Assembly: GCA_052318935.1 (NCBI GenBank)
Contig: JBQRKO010000009.1
Length of the DNA: 64,000 bases
Origin: Niallia sp052318935
Lineage (GTDB): Bacteria; Bacillota; Bacilli; Bacillales; Cytobacillaceae
Direction: 5' to 3' (one strand)
Made by a program: the position numbers and the translations under genes
The notes under the pieces: generated by a model
Databases searched by the model: none
Seen by the model: the letters and a program-made list of their open reading frames with translations, nothing else
Told to the model about the DNA's origin: nothing
Shown: positions 26,155-36,534 of the stretch, in pieces
Numbering within the stretch: position 1 is the first letter of the stretch
Layout: every line of letters begins with the position of its first letter

Positions 26155-28316
26155 TTACGCTCAATTTCTTCCATGATATATGCTTCGATGATGTCGCCTT
26201 CTTTCACATCATTAAAGTTCTTAATCGTTATTCCACATTCGTATCCTTGACTTACTTCTTTAGCATCGTCTTTAAAACGTTTTAGTGCATCAATTTCGCC
26301 TTCGAAAATAACAACACCATCACGGATTAAGCGTATACCACTGTCTCTTGTAATTTTACCGTCAGTTACATAAGATCCAGCAATTGTACCAATTTTTGAT
26401 ACTTTAAATGTTTGACGAATTTCTGCTTGACCGATAATTTTTTCTTGGAATTCTGGATCAAGCATTCCTTTCATCGCTGATTCAATTTCTTCAATTACTT
26501 TATAAATAATGCGGTGTAAGCGTACATCTACTTCTTCTGCATCCGCAGCTCTTTTTGCATTTACATCAGGGCGGACGTTAAAGCCGATAACAATGGCGTT
26601 AGATGCAGCTGCTAGGGTAATATCTGATTCATTAATAGCACCAACTGCTGTATGAATAATTTTAACATTTACCCCTTCCACTTCAATTTTATAAAGTGCT
26701 GCAGCAAGAGCTTCCGCAGAACCTTGAACATCTGCTTTCAACACAATATTAAGGTCTTTCATTTCGCCTTGTTTCATGTGTTCAAATAAATTATCTAAAC
26801 TGATTCTTGTTTTTTCAGATCTTTGCGCTTGAATTGCCTGTGAAGAACGTGCTTCCCCAATTTGTCTTGCTGTTTTTTCATCTTTAAATACAACAAAACG
26901 ATCTCCTGCTTGTGGCACATCATTTAATCCAGTAATTTCAACAGGTGTTGATGGACCAACACTTTTTACTCGACGGCCTAAATCATTCACCATCGCACGA
27001 ACACGACCAAATGTGTTTCCAACTACAATCGGATCCCCAATATTTAATGTTCCGTTTTGTACTAGAAGTGTTGCTACAGAACCTTTACCTTTATCAAGCT
27101 CTGCTTCAATAACTGTACCAACAGCATTTCGGTTCGGATTTGCTTTATATTCTTCTACTTCACTAACAAGTAAAATCATTTCAAGCAATGTATCAATTCC
27201 TTCACCTGAAAGTGCGGAAAGTGGAACGAAAATCGTATCTCCGCCCCATGCTTCTGGAACTAAACCATGCTCCGTTAATTCTTGCATTACACGATCTGGA
27301 TTAGCAGTCGGTTTATCCATTTTATTTACTGCAACAATAATTGGAACTTCGGCAGCTTTTGCATGGTTAATTGCTTCAACAGTTTGCGGCATTACTCCAT
27401 CATCTGCTGCTACAACTAAAATCGTGATATCCGTTATTTTCGCACCGCGCGCACGCATCGTAGTAAATGCAGCATGTCCTGGTGTATCTAAAAACGTGAT
27501 CTTTTTCCCGTTTTCTTCAATTTGGTATGCACCAATATGCTGTGTAATCCCTCCTGCTTCACCAGCAGTTACTTTTGTATTACGAATGCTGTCAAGCAAT
27601 GTTGTTTTCCCATGGTCAACATGTCCCATAATGGTAACAACAGAAGGACGCTCTACTAACTCTGCCTCTTCATCATCTTCAAAGTAAACTTCCAAGTCAG
27701 TTGTGTCAATTTTAATTTCTTCTTCTACTTCTACTCCGTAATCACTTGCAATTAACTCAATAGAATCTTTATCTAAATCTTGATTAATCGTTGCCATTAC
27801 ACCTAGTAAAAATAATTTTTTAATGATTTCAGACGGTTCACGATGTAATTTTTTTGCTAGCTCACCAACCGTTAAAGATTCACTAAAAGTAATTTTTTCT
27901 GGAAGCTCTTTTTCTTTTTTAGGAGCTGGTGGTGCTGCAGGAGTTTGATTTTGTTTCCCCTTGCGGTTGTTATTGCTGTTTTTATTATTATTGCGATTAT
28001 TATTTTTTGTTTTATTAAATGGTTTATTTTCTTTAGTATTCTTCACAGAGTTGTTTAATTTCCCCTTTTCTACCATTACATCACTTTCTTCTTCATATCT
28101 ATCTGCAATATTTTTAGAAGAAATATTTTGCGCTGGCTTATTTTGAGCATTATTTGTATTTTTATTATATTTATTATCCAATTTTTTTATTGCATCCTCT
28201 TCCAGTGTTGTCATATGATTAGAAACTTCAACGTTCATATCTTTTAATGTAGTAATTACATCTTTACTTGATAGGTTAAACTTTTTAGCGTATTCATAAA
28301 CGCGCATTTTACTCAT
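26151..28316 (-). CDS. infB: Translation initiation factor IF-2
   Basis: A 721-residue GTPase that brings fMet-tRNA to the 30S subunit. Of two adjacent ATG codons, that at 28316 has the better spacing from GGGGGTGA. An IF2 N-domain starts with MRVYEYAKKFNLSSKDV. A low-complexity Asn/Lys-rich linker (~50-125) follows. The G domain has GHVDHGKTT near residue 232, DTPGH and NKMD. Domains II to IV end with the fMet-tRNA-binding C2 region. Length equals that of B. subtilis (716). Confidence 0.98.
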   Translation of the reverse strand: MSKMRVYEYAKKFNLSSKDVITTLKDMNVEVSNHMTTLEEDAIKKLDNKYNKNTNNAQNKPAQNISSKNIADRYEEESDVMVEKGKLNNSVKNTKENKPFNKTKNNNRNNNKNSNNNRKGKQNQTPAAPPAPKKEKELPEKITFSESLTVGELAKKLHREPSEIIKKLFLLGVMATINQDLDKDSIELIASDYGVEVEEEIKIDTTDLEVYFEDDEEAELVERPSVVTIMGHVDHGKTTLLDSIRNTKVTAGEAGGITQHIGAYQIEENGKKITFLDTPGHAAFTTMRARGAKITDITILVVAADDGVMPQTVEAINHAKAAEVPIIVAVNKMDKPTANPDRVMQELTEHGLVPEAWGGDTIFVPLSALSGEGIDTLLEMILLVSEVEEYKANPNRNAVGTVIEAELDKGKGSVATLLVQNGTLNIGDPIVVGNTFGRVRAMVNDLGRRVKSVGPSTPVEITGLNDVPQAGDRFVVFKDEKTARQIGEARSSQAIQAQRSEKTRISLDNLFEHMKQGEMKDLNIVLKADVQGSAEALAAALYKIEVEGVNVKIIHTAVGAINESDITLAAASNAIVIGFNVRPDVNAKRAADAEEVDVRLHRIIYKVIEEIESAMKGMLDPEFQEKIIGQAEIRQTFKVSKIGTIAGSYVTDGKITRDSGIRLIRDGVVIFEGEIDALKRFKDDAKEVSQGYECGITIKNFNDVKEGDIIEAYIMEEIERK

Positions 28317-28335
28317 CATTTCACCCCCGCTAGAA

Positions 28336-28638
28336 TTAATCGAGCAGCGTTAAAAGTTTTTTTGCAAATCCATTATCCAAAACAGCGACAACTACACGTG
28401 CCTCTTTGCCAATTGCTTGACCTAAAAGCTCCCTGTTTGGAACCGTTTTGACCGGCACGTGATAGAAATTACTCTTATCTATAATTTTTTTTGCCGTGTT
28501 TTCTGACGCATCTTCTGATAAAATAATAAGTTTTGCATTTCCGCTTCTAATTTCCTTAACGGTTAGTTCCTCACCAGAGGTAATTTTCCGTGCTCGATTT
28601 GCTAAGCCAAGTAATGACATCCATTTATCACCATTCAT
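28336..28638 (-). CDS. ylxQ: YlxQ, L7Ae-family RNA-binding protein
   Basis: A 100-residue L7Ae/L30e-fold protein. LLGLANRARKITSGEE, KLIILSEDAS and the late ARVVVAVLD match YlxQ (RplGA), a K-turn RNA binder in Bacillus. Its ATG overlaps the ylxR stop by 4 bases. The gap to infB is 19 bases. Confidence 0.93.
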   Translation of the reverse strand: MNGDKWMSLLGLANRARKITSGEELTVKEIRSGNAKLIILSEDASENTAKKIIDKSNFYHVPVKTVPNRELLGQAIGKEARVVVAVLDNGFAKKLLTLLD

Positions 28639-28919
28639 TTGGATTGTCTATTCTCCTTACCTATGATATCCAGCAACTCCTCGTATACGGTATCATCGAT
28701 TGTTATTCCAAGTTGACTGGAAAGGATATTTTTTTTCTTGGCTAAAAGTACTGCGTCTTTATCCATTGAAAGATATGCTCCGCGGCCGGATTTCTTTCCT
28801 GTTAAATCTACAGAAACCTGTCCTTCCTTCGAGCGAACGATGCGAACTAGTTCTTTTTTAGGTTTCATTTCACCGGTAGCAACACATTTACGCATTGGAA
28901 CTTTTTTCGGTTTGTTCAC
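28635..28919 (-). CDS. ylxR: YlxR (RnpM), RNase P modulator
   Basis: A 94-residue DUF448 protein. A GTG start at 28919 is preferred: GAGGTGA lies 6 bases upstream, whereas the ATG at 28925 sits right against that site, and the GTG start gives VNKPKKVPMRKCV, matching B. subtilis YlxR. GRGAYLSMDKDAVLLAKKK is the conserved RNA-binding segment. In B. subtilis the protein has been linked to RNase P modulation (name RnpM). Confidence 0.92.
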   Translation of the reverse strand: MNKPKKVPMRKCVATGEMKPKKELVRIVRSKEGQVSVDLTGKKSGRGAYLSMDKDAVLLAKKKNILSSQLGITIDDTVYEELLDIIGKENRQSK

Positions 28920-28934
28920 ACACATTCACCTCAA

Positions 28935-30062
28935 TCAATCTTGATCTTCATTATTTAAATGGAATTCTTCTTCATCCATTTCATCATCAAAAGTCAAAAG
29001 AGATTCTTCTGTTGGATAAATTCCTGCTTCTCTTGCTTCTGATTCTGATTTAATATCAATCTTCCAACCAGTTAATTTTGCAGCGAGGCGTGCATTTTGA
29101 CCTCTTTTTCCAATTGCTAGGGATAATTGATAATCCGGCACGATAACAGTCGTTGCTTTCTCTTCCTCGTTTACCATTACTTCTAATACTTTTGATGGAC
29201 TAAGTGCATTCGCAACAAAGACAGTTGGATCTTGGGACCATTTAACAATATCAATTTTTTCCCCTTTTAATTCATTCACAATGGTTTGAACACGTGTTCC
29301 TTTTGGTCCAACACATGAACCTACTGGATCCACTTCTTCATTATCTGAATGAACAGAGATTTTCGATCTGTCGCCTGCTTCACGAGCAACTGATTTAATC
29401 TCAACCGTTCCATCAAAAATTTCAGGAACTTCCATTTCAAATAATCGTTTCAAAAGGCCTGGATGTGTTCTAGAAACAAAGATTTGTGGACCTTTTGTTG
29501 TTTTTTCCACTTTTGTTATAAATACTTTAATGCGATCATGAGGTTTGTAATATTCATTTGGCATTTGTTCATTAGTTGGTAAAATAGCTTCGATTTTACC
29601 TAAGCTTACATAAATAAACTTGCTGTCTTGTCGTTGAACAATTCCTGTCATAATATCTTCTTCACGATCAATAAATTCAGAATAAATAATTCCTCTTTCT
29701 GCTTCGCGAACTCGTTGTGTAACGACTTGTTTCGCAGTTTGAGCGGCAATACGCCCAAAATCTTTTGGTGTAACTTCTAACTCTACTATATCTTCTACTT
29801 CGTAATTCGGATTGATTTTTTGTGCATCTTCTAATGAAATTTCAAGACGTGGATCAAAAACTTCGTCCACTACTTCTTTGCGAGCAAACACTCGCATCGT
29901 TCCAGATCCTAAATTTAAATCAATTCGAACATTTTGCGCTTGATTAAAGTTGCGGCGATATGCCGATACAAGGGCTGCTTCAATCGCATCGATGATGACA
30001 TCACGAGAAATCCCTTTTTCTTTTTCAAGCAATACAAGAGCATCAACTAATTCACTGCTCAT
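28935..30062 (-). CDS. nusA: Transcription termination/antitermination factor NusA
   Basis: A 375-residue RNA polymerase factor. An N-terminal polymerase-binding domain (1-130) is followed by an S1 domain, then KH1 and KH2. Conserved VDPVGSCVGPKGTRVQTIVNEL and LAIGKRGQNARLAAKLTGW mark the KH domains. It lacks the C-terminal acidic repeats of proteobacterial NusA, as is normal for Bacillus. It lies ~140 bases downstream of rimP. Confidence 0.98.
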   Translation of the reverse strand: MSSELVDALVLLEKEKGISRDVIIDAIEAALVSAYRRNFNQAQNVRIDLNLGSGTMRVFARKEVVDEVFDPRLEISLEDAQKINPNYEVEDIVELEVTPKDFGRIAAQTAKQVVTQRVREAERGIIYSEFIDREEDIMTGIVQRQDSKFIYVSLGKIEAILPTNEQMPNEYYKPHDRIKVFITKVEKTTKGPQIFVSRTHPGLLKRLFEMEVPEIFDGTVEIKSVAREAGDRSKISVHSDNEEVDPVGSCVGPKGTRVQTIVNELKGEKIDIVKWSQDPTVFVANALSPSKVLEVMVNEEEKATTVIVPDYQLSLAIGKRGQNARLAAKLTGWKIDIKSESEAREAGIYPTEESLLTFDDEMDEEEFHLNNEDQD

Positions 30063-30203
30063 GAGATTGTATCCCCCTTTAATCTCTAAAAAATATGAAG
30101 TGAAATACTATGATCATCCTTAAATAAGTTGATAAACATCTTCTTTTCCATTTTCTCAACTTATTTACTTTCTAGTGGATAGACACAGCCACTTTAATAC
30201 AAT

Positions 30204-30674
30204 TTACGAAAAAGTTACAGCCAAACGAGCTTTTGCAACTTTATCATACGGAATTTGCACCGTTTTCTTTCTCGTTTTTACTTTGATCTCTATAGATAAA
30301 CTCACTCCATCAAAGCTTAAAAGAGTTCCTTCAAACGCCTTTTCATTATCAATCGGTTCGTATGTTTTTACCAAAACATTTTTCCCAATCGCTTTTTCAA
30401 AATCTTTGTCTTTTTTCAGTGGTCTTTCTGCTCCTGGTGAGGATACTTCAAGAAAATAGTTTTCAGTAATCGGATCTACTTCATCCAGCTTTTCACTCAA
30501 CTTTTCACTAACGGCTGCACATTCATCTATATCAACACCAGTATCTTTATCAATATACACGCGCAAAAACCAGTTAGGACCTTCTTTTACATACTCAATA
30601 TCCACTAACTCTAATTGTAGATCTTCTAGGATTGGATGTACCATTTCTTCTACTAATGCAGTTACTTTGCTCAA
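30204..30674 (-). CDS. rimP: Ribosome maturation factor RimP
   Basis: A 156-residue 30S assembly factor (YlxS). ELVDIEYVKEGPNWFLRVYID and EVSSPGAERPLKKDKDF are the conserved segments. First gene of the rimP-nusA-ylxRQ-infB-ylxP-rbfA operon. Repeat B5 and a small hairpin separate it from polC upstream. Confidence 0.97.
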   Translation of the reverse strand: MSKVTALVEEMVHPILEDLQLELVDIEYVKEGPNWFLRVYIDKDTGVDIDECAAVSEKLSEKLDEVDPITENYFLEVSSPGAERPLKKDKDFEKAIGKNVLVKTYEPIDNEKAFEGTLLSFDGVSLSIEIKVKTRKKTVQIPYDKVAKARLAVTFS

Positions 30675-30819
30675 CTTTTTCCCTCCTTAAGCAAGGAACA
30701 TATAATCCTTTCGGTAAGTAAGCAACCTAATGAATAGGAAGCAAAATCAAACATATGTAGAATTGTTGCTAACAAATGATGCTTGTTTTCCTATCCACTC
30801 CTCATGCTGCCTGTTAGGT

Positions 30820-30939
30820 AAGAAAAGCGCAAGTGCCTTGCTAAGCCCCGAAGAAAAATGTTTTCATGACTCAAAAAGTATTTTTTTACTTTTAGAGACA
30901 AGGTTATCTTTCACAGGGGCTGGGCGCTGGAGCCAGACA
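30820..30939. repeat. Hairpin repeat family B, copy B5
   Basis: From AAGAAAAGCGCAAGTGCC to GCGCTGGAGCCAGAC, with GAAGAAAAATGTTTTC and TTACTTTTAGAGACAAGG inside. It lies between polC and rimP. Confidence 0.83.
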
Positions 30940-30999
30940 TTCGTCTAAATTGAAAATTTTTATACTTTCTTACCTTATAAAAAAGACATACACAATACG

Positions 31000-31026
31000 A
31001 AAGAGTGGGTTTCCCCACTCTCTTTT
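31000..31026 (-). terminator. Stem-loop downstream of polC
   Basis: AAGAGTGGG / CCCACTCTCTT with a short loop, ~120 bases after the polC stop. The T-tract on the minus strand is short, so termination may be incomplete and rimP may be partly read from polC. Confidence 0.5.
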
Positions 31027-31146
31027 TGCGAAAGTTATCCTTAGTATTTCCAAATAAACTATACCATATCCAATTATTTTATGCAAATGAAAGTGCGTTG
31101 TTACAAGGTTTCCCGGCTTTTTCCACCGTAAAAAAACCTAAGAATT

Positions 31147-32552
31147 CTAAAATAAGGACAGCTGGTTTTGATCTGGCATCCCACCTAAGCACCCGTGGTT
31201 ATCAAGATACTCCATAATAGTCTTAGACACTTTTCCACGCTGCTGCAAATCTTCTTTCGATAAAAATTCTCCGTCTTTTCTAGAACGGACAATATTTAAC
31301 GCCGCATTAGTACCTAAGCCTGGAATACTATTAAATGGCGGAATTAACGTATTGCCCTCAATAATAAATTCAGTTGCACTCGATTTATATAAATCAACCT
31401 TTGTAAACGAAAATCCTCGTTCTACCATTTCATAAGCAAGTTCCATAACCGTTAATAAGTTCTTCTCTTTTGTAGAAGCATCGAGCCCTTTGCCGCTGAT
31501 TTCATCAATTACTGCTTTAATGCTTTGAGACCCTTTTACCATCGCATCTACATCAAAATCTTCCGCACGAACAGTAAAATATGCAGCATAATAAAGCAAT
31601 GGATGATGCACTTTAAAATAAGCAATACGCACTGCCATAAGAACATACGCTGCAGCATGCGCCTTGGGAAACATGTATTTTATCTTTTTACATGAATCTA
31701 TATACCACTCAGGCACTTCGTTTTTGCGCATTTCTTCTTCCATATCATCAGATAAACCTTTTCCTTTACGCACGCTTTCCATAATTTTAAAAGCAAAAGA
31801 AGGTTCTAACCCTTGATAGATTAAATACACCATAATATCATCACGACAGCCAATAACTTCACTTAAGTTGCATATATTATTATGAATCAGTTCTTGTGCA
31901 TTGCCTAACCAAACATCCGTTCCGTGGGACAGACCGGAGATTTGCACCAATTCAGAAAAAGTTGTCGGTTTCGTATCTTCTAACATTTGACGTACAAATT
32001 TTGTTCCGAATTCCGGTATACCCAAAGTACCTGTTTTACAATTAATTTGTTCCACAGTAACACCAAGCGACTCTGTTCCGCTGAAAATTTTCATTACTTC
32101 TGGATCATCAGTTGGAATGGTTTTTGGATCAATCCCGCTAAGATCCTGCAGCATTCTAATTACAGTCGGATCATCATGTCCTAGAATATCTAATTTTAAT
32201 ACGTTATCATGGATGGAATGGAAATCAAAATGAGTTGTTTTCCATTCTGAGTTTCGATCGTCTGCCGGAAACTGAATTGGCGTGAAATCATAAACATCCA
32301 TATAATCAGGAATAACGATAATTCCACCTGGATGCTGTCCTGTTGTTCTTTTTACCCCAGTACAGCCCGATGCCAAACGATCGATTTCAGCACCTCTTAT
32401 TTGTAAATTATTATCCTGCTGATACGCTTTTACATACCCGTATGCCGTTTTATCTGCAACCGTTCCAATCGTACCAGCACGGTATACATACTCTTCACCA
32501 AATAACACTTTTGTATAATTATGAGCATTCGGTTGGTATTCTCCGGAAAAAT
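31147..32552 (-). CDS. polC: DNA polymerase III PolC, exon 2 (C-terminal 468 residues)
   Basis: The 3' part of polC. Read from 32552, its first two bases complete the split Asn codon begun by the last base of exon 1 (33549), giving N-FSGEYQP. The exon carries the rest of the polymerase palm and fingers (KRTTGQHPGGI, FDFHSIHDNVLKLDILGHDDPTVIRML), the region KYMFPKAHAAAYVLMA and the clamp-binding C terminus QLSLF. It has no good start codon of its own: the upstream TTG lies inside the intron. It is intact and close to B. subtilis PolC throughout, which argues that the gene still functions after splicing. Confidence 0.93.
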
Positions 32553-32636
32553 ATGACAATAGGTAAGCCTTTGACGTTATCTTCAGCTTTTCCCCTGCCC
32601 CACACCGTACGTGACCCTTTCAGTGTCATACGGCGC
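32553..32636 (-). other. Group II intron domains V and VI
   Basis: Domain V (32602-32636, 35 nt): lower stem GCGCCGUA with UACGGUGU, a two-base bulge CG on the 3' side, an upper stem, and a GAAA loop. The bases aligned with the catalytic triad read CGC in my alignment, the form known for IIC introns, rather than AGC. Domain VI (32553-~32600): GAUAA pairs with UUGUC near the 3' end, leaving the A at 32560 bulged eight bases from the splice site, the expected lariat branch point. Confidence 0.8.
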
Positions 32637-33548
32637 TCCATCGTCTTTCCATTTACGATAAATTAAACAACTAACGCTTGGAATCCTACAACCTTGCGTA
32701 GTTTATACAGTTTCTTTAATGATTTGGCGTCTAATGTAGAGACATGATAATTTCCTAGAACATTGAAGTATTCATTATTTCTTAGCTTTTAGAACCATTA
32801 AGTCAGCCAACTAATCACCTCCAAAAAGGTTTTCGTTTCTATTTAGTCATACGAGAATACTGACTTGTGTAGGATTTGTATCGTAAAAGACGACTCAAGC
32901 CCTTCCCTCAGAATTGTTTTTCCCTTAAACCTATTCGATATATTCGGTTGTCATCGGCAATTCCTACAAATGGTACTACGGCTTTACTGCCACTTCAATA
33001 AATCTTCATTATACTCAGATGAGCTTTTTGAAGAACGACTTTCAAACGATGTGTAATCACCTTAAGTCTCCGAAGCTTCCCACGTTCCATTAACTCTATC
33101 TATTCATTACTTCCGTAGGTTTCCTCTAAACTCCGTCTAGCTTGATAGCTCCTATAAAACTATATGGACTTTCATAACCTAACGTTTACTTATCCACACT
33201 AGAATATCCAATTAGGACCCCTAAGCATTTCTACTTAGTGACATTCACGAAGAGTCAGTCGAGGATTCGTCCAGATAACTCTAACCATTCTAACCATAGA
33301 AGTCTTATAGACACCCGGCCTATCATTTACAACCCTACTCGGTCTTTCCTCACCATTATGTGCTAGGGTAAACTTCAGCCGACTTTAGCGGGCTCCAAAC
33401 AATTTCAGCTATTTACATTGCATCCATTGCTTGCCGCAGTTTCAGTGAGTGTGTTTCAAGGCGTTACTCAATCATTCCACACTTCAAGTTAACAGTTCTC
33501 CTAGTATTAAACTAGTGGCTAATCTTTTCAATTAGCAACGTGGCGCAC
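32553..33548 (-). mobile_element. ORF-less group II intron interrupting polC (996 nt)
   Basis: On the minus strand the segment starts GTGCGCCAC and ends ATTGTCAT, matching the group II boundaries GUGYG...AY. Excision at exactly these points joins GAT-TTG-A to AT-TTT-TCC and restores PDIDLNFSG in frame. A domain V-like hairpin (32602-32636) and a domain VI with a bulged A follow near the 3' end. No reverse transcriptase or maturase is encoded on either strand, so splicing must be self-driven or helped by a maturase made elsewhere. An SD-like GGAGGTGATTAG (32811-32822) followed by a 11-codon frame from TTG at 32810 may be the relic of the lost gene in domain IV. EBS/IBS pairings were not resolved and the subgroup is not assigned. 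Confidence 0.9.
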
Positions 33549-36465
33549 TCAAATCAATATCCGGTACCTTATCCCCTTTAAATCCTAAGAATGTTTCAAA
33601 GGGGATATCGTGTCCATCTTTTTTGTAGCGTATTCCGCAATTTGGACAGTCTTTATCGGGCAAATCAAATCCTGAACCGACAGAGCCGTCATTAAAAAAT
33701 TCAGACTGTTTGCATTCAGTGCAGACATAATGCGGCGGCAGTGGATTTACCTCCGTTATTTCTGTCATTGTTGCAACAAAGGAAGAACCAACGGAACCAC
33801 GGGAACCAACAAGATAACCGTCATCAAGTGATTTTTTTACGAGTTTATGTGAGATTAAATAAATAACAGCAAACCCGTGGCCGATAATGCTTTTTAATTC
33901 TTTTTCCAGTCTTGCTTCTACAATTTCCGGAAGGTTTTCTCCATAGATTTTCCGAGCCATCCCGTAGCTCATCTCACGCATTTCTTCATCTGCGCCTTCA
34001 ATTTTCGGTGTATACAAATCATCTTTGATCGGCTTAATAACATCAATCATATCAGCAATTTTATTCGTGTTTGTGACGACTATTTCTTTTGCTTTGTCTT
34101 CTCCTAGAAAGCGGAAGCAGTCGAGCATTTCGTTTGTTGTCCGAAAATGAACATCCGGAAGTTTATGTCTGTTAAGCGGATTGGCTCCACCTTGTGACCC
34201 TACTAAAATTTCTCGATAAATTTTATCATTTGGATTAACATAATGAACATTTCCTGTCGCTGCAACCGGTATTTCTAATTTTTCGCCTAATTGAACAATA
34301 TTCGTGATAATTTCTTCTAATGCTTTATTATCCTGAACAAGTTCCATTTCAATTAAATGGGCATAAACTTCTTTCGGCATCACTTCTATATAATCATAAA
34401 ATGGGGCAATGTCTTCTACTTCCTCCGGCGCTTTTTGCATCATCGCTTCAAAGACTTCCCCTTTATCGCATGCAGAGCCAATTAACAGTCCTTCACGATA
34501 TTTTTGCAGAACAGACCTTGGAATTCGTGGTACACGATAAAAATAGTTAATATGGGCAATCGATACTAATTTAAAAAGATTTTTTAAGCCCGTTTCATTT
34601 TGAGCAAGCACAGTACAATGATAAGGACGTGCCCGTTGATAGGAGTTTCCCTGCCCCATATTATCATTTAATTGATTATGATTCGTAATCCCTTTTTCTT
34701 CCGCATCTTTTAACATTTTTAATACTAAATAACCAGTTGCTTCTGCATCATATATCGCACGGTGATGCTGTGTGAGTTCAATATCAAATTTTTTCGCCAA
34801 TGTATTTAAGCGGTGATTCTTTAATTCTGGATACAAAAATCTCCCTAACTCTAATGTATCTATTACTGGATTGGTTGATTTCGCCATTCCTGCTTTTTGG
34901 TAGCCTACATTAATAAATCCCACATCAAAGGATGCGTTATGGGCAACAAGAATGCTGTCTCCTGTCCATTCAGCAAACTTGCGAAGCACAATATCAATTT
35001 CTGGAGCATCCTGTACCATATCATCGGTAATGCCAGTTAAATTTATCGTTGTTGCAGATAAGCGGTGATGTGGGTTGGCAAATGATTCAAACCGATCAAT
35101 AATTTCGCCATTATGAATTTTTACTGCTGCAAGTTCAATAATCGTATTATAAACAGCTGAAAGACCGGTTGTTTCGACGTCGAAAACAACATATGTTGCA
35201 TCCTGCAAAGGAATGTTCTGCTCATTGTAGGCAATTGGAACTCCATCATCTACTAAATTAATTTCCACACCATACAATATTTTTATATCATTTTTTTTCC
35301 CAGCGCCAAATGCTTCGGGAAAACTTTGGGCAACAGCATGATCTGTGATGGCAATTGCTTTATGACCCCATTTCTTCGCTTGTGCGACAAGGTTGCCAAC
35401 AGAAGATACTGCATCCATTTGGCTCATCGGTGTATGCAGATGCAATTCCACCCTTTTTTCCTCATCTTTAGATGTATCTTGTCTTTCAATCGCTCTAATC
35501 TCATTTAAGTCATTGCCGATCATCACTAAATCACGAACAAATGTGTCATTTTGAATACTGCCGCGAGCTCTTAGCCACATTCCCTTTTTAACCAATTGGA
35601 AAAGGGCAGCATCTTCTTTGTCCCGAGAAAACATTTTTACTAAGATAGAGCTTGTATAATCCGTGATTTTAAAGGTTAATAGCGTTCTTCCACTGCGCAG
35701 CTCTTTTGTTTCAGCATGGAATACATATCCTTCGACCGTAATCCGTCTTTCCTCATCAATAATTTCCTCAATCTTGCGATAGTCGCTGTCATCTTTAATG
35801 GTCAGCCCGATTGTAAGCGGCCCTGCTGGAATATTTCCATCATTTGCTTCTTTTTCAGCTTCCATTTTCTGAATATCAAGAAGTGCTTGTTTGCCTCTTT
35901 CCTGGTCTTCTAATTGCTTCGCTTGTAAAAATTGTTCATATTCAGCATTGGAAGCCTCTTGTTGAATTTCTGTTTCTAAAACAAAAGGAGGAAAACCGAA
36001 ATACTGATACGAATCGGTAATCATTTGTGCATATTTTCTTTTTATCGCAATTCCTTCCATATCATTACGAACAGAAATCGTTAATTTATTTCCTTGTATT
36101 TTAGGAAACTGTTCACTTAATAATTTTATAAGTGGAGGAGATATTCCTTGCATTTGTTCAATACAAGCATACCAATAATCGTTTATCAGCATATCTGTTG
36201 CCAATGCATGTTGAACATTTATTGAAAAGGTGACGGTGGCAATATGGGAAAAACTGCTGATCAGTTTTTTTGTAAAAAGTTGATACACTTGAAATGGAAG
36301 AATGTTGTCAAATAGAAAATGAAAATGCCATTTTTTCGCACGTTTTTCAATCACAATTTTGTCTATCTTCGCATGATGAAAATGGGAAACGATTTGGTCA
36401 TCTGTTAATTGAAGCTGCTGCAGCAATAGTTGAAACCTATCGATTTTCCCTTGTATATCGCTCAT
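33549..36465 (-). CDS. polC: DNA polymerase III PolC, exon 1 (residues 1-972 plus first base of codon 973)
   Basis: The essential Gram-positive replicative polymerase. The ATG at 36465 has AAAGGAGAGG upstream; a GTG at 36495 does not. Order: N-terminal region, OB fold (~residues 230-330), PHP domain starting VELHLHTPMSQMDA (~335), an inserted DEDDh proofreading exonuclease (YVVFDVETTGL ~425 to HHRAIYDAEATG ~580), PHP remainder, then palm with a four-Cys zinc knuckle (CTEC...CPNC). The exon ends in PDIDL, whose Asp969 and Asp971 are the catalytic pair. Reading on into the intron gives five wrong residues (SAPRC) and a stop. With exon 2 the product is 1440 residues, against 1437 in B. subtilis. 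Confidence 0.96.
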
Positions 36466-36534
36466 TTTCCCTCTCCTTTCATACTCATTTTTCACTTATC
36501 TTCACTGCTCCTAATAGGAAGCAGCATAGAAATA

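Noticed and set aside
27013..27687. 224-residue plus-strand open frame
   Set aside because: It lies wholly inside infB on the other strand, has no ribosome binding site and no family resemblance; IF-2 is certain.
32559..32570. Independent start of the 470-residue C-terminal PolC frame at a TTG
   Set aside because: The TTG is part of intron domain VI and has no Shine-Dalgarno sequence; a separate C-terminal polymerase fragment would lack the catalytic Asp pair.
32870..32880. GATTTG match as the EBS1 partner of the 5' exon end
   Set aside because: The 6-base match lies ~675 nt into the intron, too late for domain I, and leaves the last exon base unpaired. EBS/IBS was left unresolved.
31147..33531. 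polC as a pseudogene broken by a random insertion
   Set aside because: Both parts are full-length and well conserved, the joint is frame-exact, and the boundaries fit group II intron rules. PolC is essential in this group, so loss without another copy is unlikely.
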